Part shown: piece by piece, positions 1 to 8,990 of the stretch
Position numbering within the stretch: position 1 is the first letter of the stretch
Layout: every line of letters starts with the position of its first letter
Source of the DNA: UBA4575 sp002386945
GTDB lineage: Bacteria > Pseudomonadota > Gammaproteobacteria > UBA4575
Assembly: GCA_943789445.1 (NCBI GenBank)
Contig: CALSUC010000003.1
Location: 248,001 to 312,000 of the forward strand
Reading direction: 5' to 3'
Length of the DNA stretch: 64,000 bases
Translations under genes and position numbers: made by a program
The notes under the pieces: model-generated
What the model was told of the DNA's origin: nothing
Databases searched by the model: none
Seen by the model: the letters and a program-made list of their open reading frames with translations, nothing else

Positions 1-203
1 TCGACTGATTCAAACATCTGATCGATAGCCAGCTCGTCTTGCCATAATCCCGAAACCTTCAGAATCTTAATCTTCTGATCGAGCACCTGGTTATCAATCT
101 GCTTTTGCTTTAAACCAATAGCCGCAGTTGAGACTAGGACTGAGCAGACTATGCAGAGTGCGAATGCGGTTAACAAAATATTGAATGGACTGTCTTTAGT
201 CAT
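1..203 (-). CDS. nqrC: Na+-translocating NADH:quinone reductase subunit C, N-terminal part
   Basis: This is the start of a reading frame running off the left edge of the window. It opens with ATG at 203 and encodes MTKDSPFNILLTAFALC, a short cytoplasmic stretch followed by a single hydrophobic segment. That is the usual N-terminus of NqrC, the membrane-anchored subunit carrying a covalent FMN in the sodium-pumping NADH:quinone oxidoreductase. The FMN-attachment region lies outside the window. The start overlaps the nqrB stop by 8 bases (ATGACTAA), as expected in a translationally coupled nqrABC operon. The call rests mainly on position and N-terminal character. Confidence 0.85.
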   Translation of the reverse strand, partial: MTKDSPFNILLTAFALCIVCSVLVSTAAIGLKQKQIDNQVLDQKIKILKVSGLWQDELAIDQMFESV

Positions 204-1407
204 AACGACGTTGACGCCTCCGAATATTCGCTTGCACAACAAAATGATCTATCGATGGCGCCAAGATATTGGAAAATAGAATAGCCAGCATAATGCCTTC
301 TGGATAAGCTGGATTGACGACTCGAATCAAGACCGTCATAAAACCAATCAGGACACCATAGGTTAATCTGCCAGTATTTGACATCGCAGCTGACACTGGA
401 TCGGTTGCCATAAAGAACATGCCAAAAGCGAAGCCCCCTAAGGTTAAGTGCCAGTACCACGGCATGCCATACATAGGATTGCTATCGCTACCAACCATAT
501 TAAATAGGGATGAGGTCGCAACCATGCCGACAAACACACCCAAGATAATGCGCCAGTTAGCAATCCGCGTATAGATAAGGAAGATGCCACCTAGGAGACA
601 GGCCAAGGTAGAGGTTGAACCGATCGATCCTTGAATTGTACCTAAGAAAGATTGTGTCCAAGTAATACCGTTTGCATAGATTGCTTGCATGCCGTCGAGG
701 GCTGCTAACCCCAGTGGAGTAGCCCCTGAAAAGCCATCAACTGCAGTCCAAACTGCATCACCTGACATATAAGCAGGATAAGCAAAGAATAAGAAACAAC
801 GCCCGGTTAAGGCTGGGTTTAGGAAGTTTTTACCGGTACCACCAAAGACTTCTTTACCGATAACAACGCCAAAACTAATACCCAATGCAACCATCCATAG
901 TGGAATATCTGGTGGTAGTGTTAGTGCAAACAGCATCGAGGTAACTAGAAAGCCTTCATTCACCTCATGATTTCTGACACTGGCAAAAAGCACTTCCCAA
1001 AAACCACCAGCTAGTAGTGTGACTAAATAGATCGGTAGAAAGTAAGAGAGGCCATGAAGGAAATTAGCGATGACGCTATTTGGATCATAGCTGCTTGGAA
1101 GAATCGACAACAATTCACCACGTAGACCAGGGGCAGTCTCCATTCCCATCTGCAACATCGCGGTATTGGCTTGATAGCCAATATTCCATAGTCCGATTAC
1201 GATGCATGGCAGGGTTGCAAGCACTACGTAAGCCATTACCCGTTTGATGTCGATCGCATCACGCACATGCGGCGCGTGCGCTGTGACCTTTGATGGTGTG
1301 TATAGGAAGGTATCTACCATCTCATACAAGGCGTAGTACTTTTCTAGGCGACCACCTTTAATGAATAAGGGCTGAATACGGTCAAGGTATTTACGGACTC
1401 TAGACAT
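196..1407 (-). CDS. nqrB: Na+-translocating NADH:quinone reductase subunit B
   Basis: NqrB is an integral membrane subunit of the Na+-NQR respiratory complex and carries FMN on a threonine as well as riboflavin. The 403-residue product has the expected length, many hydrophobic segments and the motif SGATPL, whose threonine (about residue 230) matches the known covalent FMN site. The N-terminal cytoplasmic segment before the first membrane helix is also typical. The start ATG overlaps the nqrA stop by one base (TGATG) and the stop overlaps nqrC by 8 bases, so the three genes are tightly coupled. The Na+ motive force made here would serve respiration in a saline habitat, which is an inference. 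Confidence 0.97.
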   Translation of the reverse strand: MSRVRKYLDRIQPLFIKGGRLEKYYALYEMVDTFLYTPSKVTAHAPHVRDAIDIKRVMAYVVLATLPCIVIGLWNIGYQANTAMLQMGMETAPGLRGELLSILPSSYDPNSVIANFLHGLSYFLPIYLVTLLAGGFWEVLFASVRNHEVNEGFLVTSMLFALTLPPDIPLWMVALGISFGVVIGKEVFGGTGKNFLNPALTGRCFLFFAYPAYMSGDAVWTAVDGFSGATPLGLAALDGMQAIYANGITWTQSFLGTIQGSIGSTSTLACLLGGIFLIYTRIANWRIILGVFVGMVATSSLFNMVGSDSNPMYGMPWYWHLTLGGFAFGMFFMATDPVSAAMSNTGRLTYGVLIGFMTVLIRVVNPAYPEGIMLAILFSNILAPSIDHFVVQANIRRRQRRYD

Positions 1408-2765
1408 CAGCCGTCCTTCTCAATAAGTGTCAGGTTGTCACGTAGCATAGGACCAAATTCATATTTGCTCGGGCAGACAAAGGTACATAACGCCAAGTCT
1501 TCTTCATCTAACTCTAGGCAGCCTAGGGCTTGCGCCATATCCGTATCTTGAATAGACAATGCACGCAATAATTGCGTCGGCAAAATATCTAGTGGCACCA
1601 CACTCTCATACACACCAATCGGTACCATTGCTCGCTCACTACCATTTTGTGATGTGCCAAAAGGAAAACGTAATGCCCTACGTGCAAAACTCGAAAGCAA
1701 GGCATTAGTCTTTGAGAATTTATTCCGACCAGGCGCGATCCAACCCATAAACTCACGCTCTCGCCCTTCATGCAAAACGCTGATCTGCTGACTGAATCGA
1801 CCGAGGTAACTAGCCCACCCTGCTGCTCGCCAACCGGCAAAGATAGATCCTGAAATCACTCGACACTCACCTGATACTAATTCGTCATCTACAATGTCAT
1901 CTGTATTCGCACCCAAACGGACACGAACCAATCTAGGGTTTTTTACGGCAGGCCCTGCCAGAGAGATGATACGATCGGTCCAGATGCGGCCTTCAGTGAA
2001 TAGCTTCCCCATCGCAATCACTTCTTGGTAACTAATATGCCAGACTGTTTTCTTACTGTGTACGGGATCAAGCAGATGGATATGAGTCCCTGCGATACCA
2101 GCAGGATGAGGCCCACTAAATTGGGCGCAGTGTATCTGATCTGATAAACCTTCTAGCTGTGTGGTCGAGGCTTGTTGCTCATCACCACAGACATAGACCG
2201 AACCAGTCGTTAGACGCGTTAATATCTTCAAGCCATTGGCATAATCATCGGCATATTCCGCGATAATAGCCTCTGGATTAGCAGCTAGTGGCCGACTATC
2301 GGTCGCCGTCACAAAAATAGAATGTGGTAACTGCTCTGGCTCTGGAGATTTACTATAGGGACGTGTGCGAAAAGCGACCCACAAGCCAGATTCTAGCAAC
2401 TGCTCAATGACTGTTTCACGACGCAAAGACAGCAGCTGTTCTGCAGCATGTGTTGGAAAAGTAATTTCTTCATCGCCATCTAGACGAATAATTAATGCTT
2501 GAAAAACACGCTTAGCACCGCGGTGGATAGACTCGACCACACCGCTACCGGGGGCAACATAACGCACTCTTGGATTTTTCTTATCGGTGAAAAGCGCCTC
2601 ACCTAATTTGACTCGATCCCCTTCTTGCACCTGCATTGAAGGTTTCATACCAATATATTCTCGCCCCAATAGAGCGACACGGGTGATTTCTGGGGATGCG
2701 TAAATACGCTGTTCAGGCTCACCTGTTACAGGTAGATCTAGGCCTTTTCGAATCTTAAACTTCAT
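1407..2765 (-). CDS. nqrA: Na+-translocating NADH:quinone reductase subunit A
   Basis: NqrA is the peripheral subunit of the Na+-pumping NADH:quinone oxidoreductase and is implicated in quinone interaction. The 452-residue protein starts MKFKIRKGLDLPVTGEP, the family's characteristic N-terminus, and has no membrane segment. It is the first gene of the nqr operon. The region of about 210 bases upstream, shared with the divergent CDF exporter gene, must hold its promoter. The length matches the family (about 445 residues). The C-terminal segment with a CTFVCPSKYEFG stretch is also characteristic. Confidence 0.96.
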   Translation of the reverse strand: MKFKIRKGLDLPVTGEPEQRIYASPEITRVALLGREYIGMKPSMQVQEGDRVKLGEALFTDKKNPRVRYVAPGSGVVESIHRGAKRVFQALIIRLDGDEEITFPTHAAEQLLSLRRETVIEQLLESGLWVAFRTRPYSKSPEPEQLPHSIFVTATDSRPLAANPEAIIAEYADDYANGLKILTRLTTGSVYVCGDEQQASTTQLEGLSDQIHCAQFSGPHPAGIAGTHIHLLDPVHSKKTVWHISYQEVIAMGKLFTEGRIWTDRIISLAGPAVKNPRLVRVRLGANTDDIVDDELVSGECRVISGSIFAGWRAAGWASYLGRFSQQISVLHEGREREFMGWIAPGRNKFSKTNALLSSFARRALRFPFGTSQNGSERAMVPIGVYESVVPLDILPTQLLRALSIQDTDMAQALGCLELDEEDLALCTFVCPSKYEFGPMLRDNLTLIEKDG

Positions 2766-2979
2766 TTAGAGAGAATCAATTACTTAGTGATTGAATGGGT
2801 ACCTAATAATGCTGCAATCATAGCTCTATCCAAGTACTTTAGATAGTTAGACGATATATACAAAACAGCTTTAGGTTATACATAAGCCTCTATTCTAAAG
2901 CTCTACTGGAAGGCAATAAAGAACCGAGCCAAATAACAAAGCAATTCTCCCTCCACTTTCTTTTCAGGTAAGCTAGGGC

Positions 2980-3867
2980 ATGCATCACCATCACCACCAT
3001 CACCAGCCAAATCCGAATAATCGGGCATTTATGCTCGGTGCATTACTTAATATTGCTTTTGTGATTATTGAGGCAGCCTATGGCTTAATGGCTAATTCAC
3101 TCGCCTTGCTTGCAGATGCAGGACATAACTTAAGTGATGTTCTGGTCTTATTGTTAGCTTGGGGGGCGAATGTATTGGCCAGTCGCAAAGCGACCGCCAG
3201 TCATACTTATGGTTATAGGCGTGCAACTATCCTTGCTGCTTTCTTCAGCGGCTTGTCTTTATTTGCAACCATGGCCTGGATTGCGATCGAAGCCATACAA
3301 CGCTTGGACACAATCACCACCCCAGATAGTGTCACCGTTATGCTAGTAGCGACGATAGGTATCGGCGTCAACTTTTTTACCGCCGCACTCTTTATGCAGA
3401 GTAAAGAAGACGATCTGAACGTTAAGGGTGCATTCTTGCACATGATGGTTGATGGCTTGGTTTCTGTAGCAGTGGTCATCAGTGGTGCAGTTATTTACTT
3501 CACTGACTGGAACCTGATTGACCCATTATTATCTCTGCTGATCGTCATAGCGATCGGCCTAAGTTCTTGGGGCTTACTACGTGACTCTTTTGGTCTGGCT
3601 GTGGATGCCGTCCCCCCCCACATCGATTTAGCCGGTGTCAGGCAATATCTATTAACACAGGATAGGGTCAACGCGATTCATGATCTGCATATCTGGGCTA
3701 TCAGCACGACCCAAGTGGCCTTGAGTGCCCACATCGTGCGCAACAAAGTAGAGGTTGATGATGACTTTTTACGCGAGCTTACGAATGAACTAAAGCACCA
3801 GTTTCAAATTGATCACTGTACGATCCAGATAGAAAATGGCGCCTGTGAACAGAACTGCCAACACTAA
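2980..3867 (+). CDS. Cation diffusion facilitator metal exporter (ZitB/CzcD-like) with N-terminal His7
   Basis: The 295-residue protein is a cation diffusion facilitator, a proton-coupled exporter of Zn2+, Co2+ or Cd2+ in the inner membrane. Six hydrophobic segments are seen. The metal-site motifs D46-A-G-H49-x3-D53 (DAGHNLSD) and a later HMMVD occur in the expected helices II and V. The C-terminal cytoplasmic domain ends with a Cys/His-containing tail (CEQNCQH). The protein begins with Met followed directly by seven histidines, encoded by mixed CAT and CAC codons, which could bind metal at the N-terminus. The gene is divergent from nqrA and appears to be a single-gene unit. Substrate is not determined by sequence; zinc is the usual one. 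Confidence 0.93.
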   Translation: MHHHHHHHQPNPNNRAFMLGALLNIAFVIIEAAYGLMANSLALLADAGHNLSDVLVLLLAWGANVLASRKATASHTYGYRRATILAAFFSGLSLFATMAWIAIEAIQRLDTITTPDSVTVMLVATIGIGVNFFTAALFMQSKEDDLNVKGAFLHMMVDGLVSVAVVISGAVIYFTDWNLIDPLLSLLIVIAIGLSSWGLLRDSFGLAVDAVPPHIDLAGVRQYLLTQDRVNAIHDLHIWAISTTQVALSAHIVRNKVEVDDDFLRELTNELKHQFQIDHCTIQIENGACEQNCQH

Positions 3868-3956
3868 GGCACAGCAATAAATTCAGGAAAAAGGTCTGCC
3901 GTATCTATCAATACCGCTTAGGCCACTTAGATTAGCTCCGCTAGCGCGAGCAAGTG

Positions 3957-4955
3957 CTAGGGAAATAGCTCGATAGCCGGTTCTTGCAAGACACCTAGCT
4001 GCTCACGTAGGTGTAAAATATGCTCTTCCCAATAGCGTGGCGTGTTAAACCATGGGAATCCTCTAGGAAAGGCTGGATCATCCCAGCGCCGGGCCAACCA
4101 AGCCGTAAAGTAAAACATCCGCAGGGTACGCAGGACTTCAATCAATGCCAGTTCACGTCGATCAAAATCCATAAACTCCTCATAGCCATCCAAAATACAC
4201 ATTAATTGGTGGCGCTGCTCCTCTCGACTACCTGAGAGCAGCATCCAAATATCTTGTATCGCAGGTGCTGTACGGCAGTCGTCAAAATCAATGAAGTGGG
4301 CAATATTATCGCGCCATAGGACATTGCCAATATGACAATCACCATGCACACGCAGTTGCTTAAGGGCTGAGACAGACGCCATTCTGCCCTCTAAAATAGA
4401 TAAAAGATCACTGCTAAGTGACTGATATGCATTGAGTAACTCGGAAGGAATCCAATTTTTACACAGATACTCCACGCTATCAAAACCAAAACTCTGCAGG
4501 CTTAGGGTCGGACGATGCTTAAACGTCTGGCTGGCACCAATATTATGCATACGCCCTAACACACGGCCCATAATCTCTAGATTTTCATCTCGATCTAATT
4601 CCGGTGCACGTCCACCTTTGCGTTCAAACAGGGCAAAACGAAAGCCTTCAAAAGTAAGCAGGCTTTGCCCTGCTTCATTGTATTCCGGTGCGACTACCGA
4701 GAGCTCAGCAGCCAATAATTCCGAACTGAATGCATGCTCTTCCAAGATTTGCTCATCACTCCAGCGTTGAGGGCGATAAAATTTGCCGATAACAGGCTGA
4801 TCGTCCTCAATACCGATCTGATAGACTCGATTTTCATAGCTATTGAGCTCAAGAATGCGACCATCACAACGCAGACCGTTATCTTCAATTGCACTTAAAA
4901 TGAAATCTGGACTGAGTTTGGCAAAGACGTGCTCGGAGCTGTCTTGATCAGTCAT
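3957..4955 (-). CDS. srkA: Stress response kinase A (SrkA/YihE family)
   Basis: The product resembles the Ser/Thr protein kinase SrkA (YihE), which has an aminoglycoside-phosphotransferase-like fold. The catalytic motif LRVHGDCHIGNVLWRD and the downstream metal-binding DFDD (in HFIDFDDCR) are intact. The N-terminal block NSYENRVYQ and the C-terminal WLARRWDDPAFP...FPW match the family, and the 332 residues fit the usual 328. I place the start at ATG 4955. That overlaps the upstream mfnE-like stop by 8 bases (ATGACTGA) and removes an unlikely N-terminal extension encoded inside the upstream gene. It is the last gene of the mfnD-mfnF-pabB-mfnE unit. Why a stress kinase sits there is unknown. 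Confidence 0.9.
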   Translation of the reverse strand: MTDQDSSEHVFAKLSPDFILSAIEDNGLRCDGRILELNSYENRVYQIGIEDDQPVIGKFYRPQRWSDEQILEEHAFSSELLAAELSVVAPEYNEAGQSLLTFEGFRFALFERKGGRAPELDRDENLEIMGRVLGRMHNIGASQTFKHRPTLSLQSFGFDSVEYLCKNWIPSELLNAYQSLSSDLLSILEGRMASVSALKQLRVHGDCHIGNVLWRDNIAHFIDFDDCRTAPAIQDIWMLLSGSREEQRHQLMCILDGYEEFMDFDRRELALIEVLRTLRMFYFTAWLARRWDDPAFPRGFPWFNTPRYWEEHILHLREQLGVLQEPAIELFP

Positions 4956-5532
4956 TAGCCCGCCAATTGGAGTCACAGTCACGCGCAAAAGCGTCAATAT
5001 CCAAGGCATGATAAATATCGATGGGGACCGTCAGCTTGGCCGCTAGCTTACTAAAGTTATTATCCACTAAATCTGTTGTTTCCCAATTAGTTATATCACT
5101 ATCTTCAAGTCTTTTAGACTTAATTAAACAGAGCCTACTGGCGCCTATTTCACTTGCCAGCCACGCCGCAATAGTATCAGAAGTGGTCTGCCAAGAGCGC
5201 TCTAACGTACCATTAGCGAGCCCTCCAGGCAGGAGTAATTGGTTAGGTGCCCATAACCGTGCACCCTCGCCCTGTCGTGCATCTTCGGTAATCGTTAAGC
5301 GTGGCTCTAGGTCTCGCATCAGGTAGCTGAACTGCTGCATAGCCAATATCGCCATATCATGGGCACCAGCCTCACTCAGAGACCAGCGTTGGCTAGCTGC
5401 ACGCACTTGATCGGCAAATGGGCCACCGCCAGCAACGATAACAACATCGGCTGAGAGCTCGACTAACATCGCCAACCAACGTGGCAAGACATCATTTTGA
5501 TACAGGCTGCCACCTATTTTGACGACGATCAT
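4948..5532 (-). CDS. mfnE: Amino acid kinase-fold protein, MfnE-like (methanofuran-type cofactor synthesis)
   Basis: The 194-residue protein has the amino acid kinase fold: an N-terminal VVKIGGSLY phosphate-binding strand and a glycine-rich VIVAGGGPFAD loop. In methanogens MfnE phosphorylates aminomethylfuranmethanol phosphate to its diphosphate. Small amino acid kinase homologues recur in bacterial H4MPT gene islands, and this one lies between pabB and srkA in an operon with MfnF- and MfnD-like genes. Its start overlaps the pabB stop by four bases (ATGA). The assignment to methanofuran-type cofactor synthesis is by family and context. Bacterial methylofuran differs chemically from the archaeal cofactor, so the exact substrate may differ. 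Confidence 0.78.
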   Translation of the reverse strand: MIVVKIGGSLYQNDVLPRWLAMLVELSADVVIVAGGGPFADQVRAASQRWSLSEAGAHDMAILAMQQFSYLMRDLEPRLTITEDARQGEGARLWAPNQLLLPGGLANGTLERSWQTTSDTIAAWLASEIGASRLCLIKSKRLEDSDITNWETTDLVDNNFSKLAAKLTVPIDIYHALDIDAFARDCDSNWRAND

Positions 5533-6911
5533 GCTTTTTTCAGAAAATCGATCATCGCCGCGGCCTTATCGAAGGTCTCTTGGTACTCGGCATCGGCCTC
5601 AGAGTCCCAAACCAACCCTCCACCTGCATAGAAATAGACTTGATCCTGTTTTTGTAACACGGTGCGAATAGCGATATTGGTGTCCATCTGCCCATCAAAA
5701 CCCAAGTAACCGATAGAACCACAGTATAGACCTCGACGATGGGGCTCTAGCTCTTCAATGATCTCCATTGCCCGAATCTTTGGGGCGCCAGTGATTGATC
5801 CACCTGGAAAGCAGGACTTAAGTAATTGCACTGGACTTTGCTCTTGCGGCAATCGGCCAGTCACGGTGCTCACCAGATGATGCACCGTAGGAAAAGACTC
5901 GATCTCAAATAATTTAGGTACCGCAACAGAATTACGCTGACAACTCTTACTCAGATCATTGCGTAAGAGATCAACAATCATTAGATTTTCTGCTCTATCT
6001 TTCAGACTATTAGCCAGCTCATCGGCTTGTCGTTGATCCTCAACCGCATCCGCACCACGCGGCCGCGTCCCTTTGATTGGTTTAGTCTCAACACACTGTT
6101 CACGTACCTGCAAAAAACGCTCAGGTGATGCACTTAAGACCGCAACCTCTTCGACGTTCATAAAGGCAGCAAAAGGCGCTGGATTAATCTGTCTCAATTT
6201 TTGATAACCCTGCCAGGGGTTGCCTTGCACCTGCGCCGTAAAACGCTGTGCCAAATTCACTTGATAACAGTCTCCAGCGGCGATATAGCCTTTCACCTTG
6301 GCGAATTGTTGCTTGTATTCCTGCTCCGTCATATTCGACTGAATGCTACTGATAGCGAAATAGTCTTCCGCCTCAGCCTCACCTTCTCCGGCTCGACTGA
6401 ATTGTTCAATCAGATCATCCCAATTCAAACGCACTCGTGGGTCTGCCAAATTACCGACCAAATTAGCTGTCTTATTAACGTGATCGGCTATGTAAGCCCA
6501 GTGATAAATGCCAACGGCCATATCTGGCATTTGGATATCGTCTTCAGCGAGACTCGGTAGTCGCTCGATGCGCCTGCCTAAATCATATGAAAAGTAACCC
6601 ATAGCACCACCGACAAACGGCAGGTCATCCCAGCTATGGCTCAGATTTGGTAATTCGTCTTCCAGCAGTTTGAATGGATCTTGCGGAACTCGTTGTCTTT
6701 CGTTCTGCCTTGAGAGCAGTGTTTGGGCGCCACGCGTGACTAAGGTTGTTCTTGGGAATGCGCTAAAAATATCGTAGCGTCCGTGACTACTCTGTGGTCG
6801 CCCACTATCGAGCAAGACTGCCCAAGGTGATGCTGCAAAGGCTGCAAACAGACTAGCAACATTTTCGATATAAGGCAGCTCTTTGCGTTCTAGTTGCATC
6901 GCAATGCGCAT
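5529..6911 (-). CDS. pabB: Para-aminobenzoate synthase component I
   Basis: This 460-residue chorismate-utilising enzyme makes aminodeoxychorismate from chorismate and ammonia, the first step towards p-aminobenzoate. The motif PIKGTRPRG carries the lysine that distinguishes PabB from the alanine of TrpE (PIAGT). The C-terminal GSITGAPKIRAMEII and the later IGYLGFDGQMDTNIAIRT are hallmark active-site segments. No glutamine amidotransferase (PabA) is adjacent. The p-aminobenzoate is needed both for folate and for beta-RFAP synthase in H4MPT synthesis. Its place inside a methanofuran/H4MPT operon suggests dedicated supply for the latter (inference). The stop overlaps the mfnE-like start (ATGA). 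Confidence 0.93.
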   Translation of the reverse strand: MRIAMQLERKELPYIENVASLFAAFAASPWAVLLDSGRPQSSHGRYDIFSAFPRTTLVTRGAQTLLSRQNERQRVPQDPFKLLEDELPNLSHSWDDLPFVGGAMGYFSYDLGRRIERLPSLAEDDIQMPDMAVGIYHWAYIADHVNKTANLVGNLADPRVRLNWDDLIEQFSRAGEGEAEAEDYFAISSIQSNMTEQEYKQQFAKVKGYIAAGDCYQVNLAQRFTAQVQGNPWQGYQKLRQINPAPFAAFMNVEEVAVLSASPERFLQVREQCVETKPIKGTRPRGADAVEDQRQADELANSLKDRAENLMIVDLLRNDLSKSCQRNSVAVPKLFEIESFPTVHHLVSTVTGRLPQEQSPVQLLKSCFPGGSITGAPKIRAMEIIEELEPHRRGLYCGSIGYLGFDGQMDTNIAIRTVLQKQDQVYFYAGGGLVWDSEADAEYQETFDKAAAMIDFLKKA

Positions 6912-6914
6912 AGC

Positions 6915-8009
6915 CTAGACCTCTGACTCTGTTGCAGTATTAGAATGCTGCAAGGTTGCCAGGGCAATCGCGGGCGCACAATCATCGGCTGTAGCAGTCA
7001 TTTGGGTCCCTACTGGTAGTACGGCACTGGCAAAATCCAGATAGGTCAGACCCAACTCATCCGCTATGGCCGGTAATAAAAATCGGCCCACACCAGCGCC
7101 GACTAAGGTCTTACAACTAGGGTTTAGAGCAATCTGCTGTTTCACTGCATTGAAGATTAACTGCCGTTGTCGTGAGGCAAAATCCTGCGCTAGTTGTCGC
7201 CAGACGGAGGCATCATAGTCTTCATAATCACAGGCCACCATCCGTGCCAGCCTACGCATGCTGTTATGTTGGTTTTTTTCTGCGCCATCCATCGTACTAC
7301 TGTAATCAGCATGTGCTGGCAGCTGCTCTAAGATACGATAGACATCTGCAGTAACGGCAAATTGTTCTGCCACTAATGGCATCTCTTGCCCATCGAATGA
7401 GATGCTCGTACAGAGCGTGTTGGGACAACTACGCACGACACCGGTATAGACCAATTCAGCATTGCGCATACGTTCAAAATCACTGTTACCACGCCGCTGC
7501 AATTGGTTACCTTTAATTCTTAATAGATCAGTAGTGGTACTACCGATATCGACAAAAAGTGCTTGCTCTAATGCCTGTGCAACACTACAGCCGCTAGCCA
7601 ACCAATTTGCTGAGGCCACCATTTCTGCCTGCTGTTTAGCATCGGCTTCAGAGACACAGTGTTGGCCATTAAAGTAACGCACAGCAATACTCTGTCCTAA
7701 CTGGGCTTGCACACTATCGATAATCGCATGCACACCAGCGTTGCGCGTGCTAAAAGCATCAACTAGCTCACCGGTCATGGTAATGGCGTGACTACGCTGC
7801 AACAGATCAATGCCTACAGCCAATGCATCTTGTAATGCATCTTGCATACTCGCCTGTAGTTCATCAATACCCTTCCATAGCGGGCAGGCATACTGCTGAA
7901 CATGGAGCTTATCTGCTACCAGATAAGCCACTTTCAAGTGAGCCCCACCGATATCCCAGCCAACCCAATACTCCTGTGTAGCGAGTCTATTTGTTTCTTG
8001 CTCAGCCAA
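6915..8009 (-). CDS. mfnF: H4MPT-linked C1 transfer pathway protein, MfnF-like
   Basis: The 364-residue protein starts its conserved part with GWDIGGAHLKVAYL and contains FVDIGSTTTDLLRI, two phosphate-binding loops of the hydantoinase/ASKHA fold. It ends with a GAGVGRFLL segment. This is the family annotated as 'H4MPT-linked C1 transfer pathway protein'. Its archaeal member MfnF joins the aminomethylfuran diphosphate to glutamyl-tyramine in methanofuran synthesis. The start is TTG at 8009, which overlaps the upstream mfnD-like stop by 8 bases (TTGGCTGA). An in-frame stop immediately upstream excludes a longer start. Three bases separate its stop from pabB. Function in bacterial methylofuran synthesis is inferred from family and neighbours. 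Confidence 0.85.
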   Translation of the reverse strand: MAEQETNRLATQEYWVGWDIGGAHLKVAYLVADKLHVQQYACPLWKGIDELQASMQDALQDALAVGIDLLQRSHAITMTGELVDAFSTRNAGVHAIIDSVQAQLGQSIAVRYFNGQHCVSEADAKQQAEMVASANWLASGCSVAQALEQALFVDIGSTTTDLLRIKGNQLQRRGNSDFERMRNAELVYTGVVRSCPNTLCTSISFDGQEMPLVAEQFAVTADVYRILEQLPAHADYSSTMDGAEKNQHNSMRRLARMVACDYEDYDASVWRQLAQDFASRQRQLIFNAVKQQIALNPSCKTLVGAGVGRFLLPAIADELGLTYLDFASAVLPVGTQMTATADDCAPAIALATLQHSNTATESEV

Positions 8010-8985
8010 TCACAACCTCAACTACCTTATCGGTGCGCGTAATTTCATTTGGTAACTGCTCTTGTATAAACGTTTGTAAGCACAAGGCCGCTACATTTTC
8101 TTTTAAGGCTGCACTCAGCCCGACATAGGAACTGGTGAGCCGCGGATTAATCTCTATCAGTACAATGCCCTGCTCGGTCTCTATATAGTCGACACCGACA
8201 TAACCAGATAAGCCAGGCAATGCTTTTGCAATTGCTGAAGCAAGTTCGTCTAACGCTATCGAAATCGATTCACTATTGACGCGACACGCTTGTAAACGTG
8301 GGCTTATGCCTTGAGAGAAACACTGTTCGTTACAGCTTAGTATTCTAGCTGCTCCTTGCCAGCAAAGTAAGGACATGCTGGCATGCTTACCCTGTAATAA
8401 AGGCTGTACTAGTGTCTGATCAAGATCAATTGATCGCGTGGCCAAATCTTCCGCTTGAATGACCTCTAGACCTTCACTGCCAACACCTGAGCGCGGTTTA
8501 ATAATATATGCACCTACAGCCTGTGTGATTTCTTCTGCCGATAAACTCTGGACTATCGTTAAACCGGCTGCAGATAAATGTTGTTCACATTTCAATTTAT
8601 CGGCACAAATCTGAATGCTTTGACTGTCACTGTTGAAGTGTCGAATCTGCGCATCTTCTAACTGCGCAATGAATTCACTCAACAGGCCGTCACTCTCAGG
8701 TGCTATAAGGAGAACACCATCAACTTCCTGACTTAATCGTTGCACAATCACGCGATAATCGTCATCGTGCTGCAATATAGTGCTTTGAATAGCCTCTGCA
8801 GCAGTTATCTCCTGCGCCAGTTCAATCCGTGGGTCTAACGTAGTGAGCAGCTCTAAGCCCTCAATATGCAAGCAGTCACGCAGCACCGCTTGCAACATCG
8901 CCAAACCTTCTTGTTTCAAGCTGGGTGGTAAGGGATCATGCAGCATTCCACCACCGCATATAAATTCACTAATCAGAAGTCGCAT
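8002..8985 (-). CDS. mfnD: ATP-grasp ligase, MfnD-like
   Basis: The 327-residue protein begins MRLLISEFICGGGML and shows an ATP-grasp core: IIKPRSGVGSEGL (lysine and glycine-rich loop), the VGVDYIETEQGIVLIEINPRLTSSY metal-binding end, and a central LVQPLLQGKHASMS. The archaeal homologue MfnD ligates glutamate to tyramine in methanofuran synthesis. Bacterial methylofuran is known to carry tyrosine and a polyglutamate chain, so a tyrosine- or tyramine-glutamate ligase role is reasonable but inferred. It heads the minus-strand operon mfnD-mfnF-pabB-mfnE-srkA. Its ATG lies only five bases from the divergent HisA-like gene, so its promoter must sit inside that gene. Confidence 0.82.
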   Translation of the reverse strand: MRLLISEFICGGGMLHDPLPPSLKQEGLAMLQAVLRDCLHIEGLELLTTLDPRIELAQEITAAEAIQSTILQHDDDYRVIVQRLSQEVDGVLLIAPESDGLLSEFIAQLEDAQIRHFNSDSQSIQICADKLKCEQHLSAAGLTIVQSLSAEEITQAVGAYIIKPRSGVGSEGLEVIQAEDLATRSIDLDQTLVQPLLQGKHASMSLLCWQGAARILSCNEQCFSQGISPRLQACRVNSESISIALDELASAIAKALPGLSGYVGVDYIETEQGIVLIEINPRLTSSYVGLSAALKENVAALCLQTFIQEQLPNEITRTDKVVEVVIG

Positions 8986-8990
8986 TATTG

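Noticed and set aside
200..460. Numerous frames of 60-120 codons opposite or shifted to real genes (for example antisense to nqrB, 6201-6560, 15750-15992, 25326-25625).
   Set aside because: They lie entirely inside well-identified genes and show no domain pattern or ribosome site of their own.
2980..3006. The MHHHHHHH start looked like an expression-vector His tag or contamination.
   Set aside because: The codons are mixed, the frame continues into an intact native CDF gene, and flanking DNA is ordinary genomic sequence on both sides.
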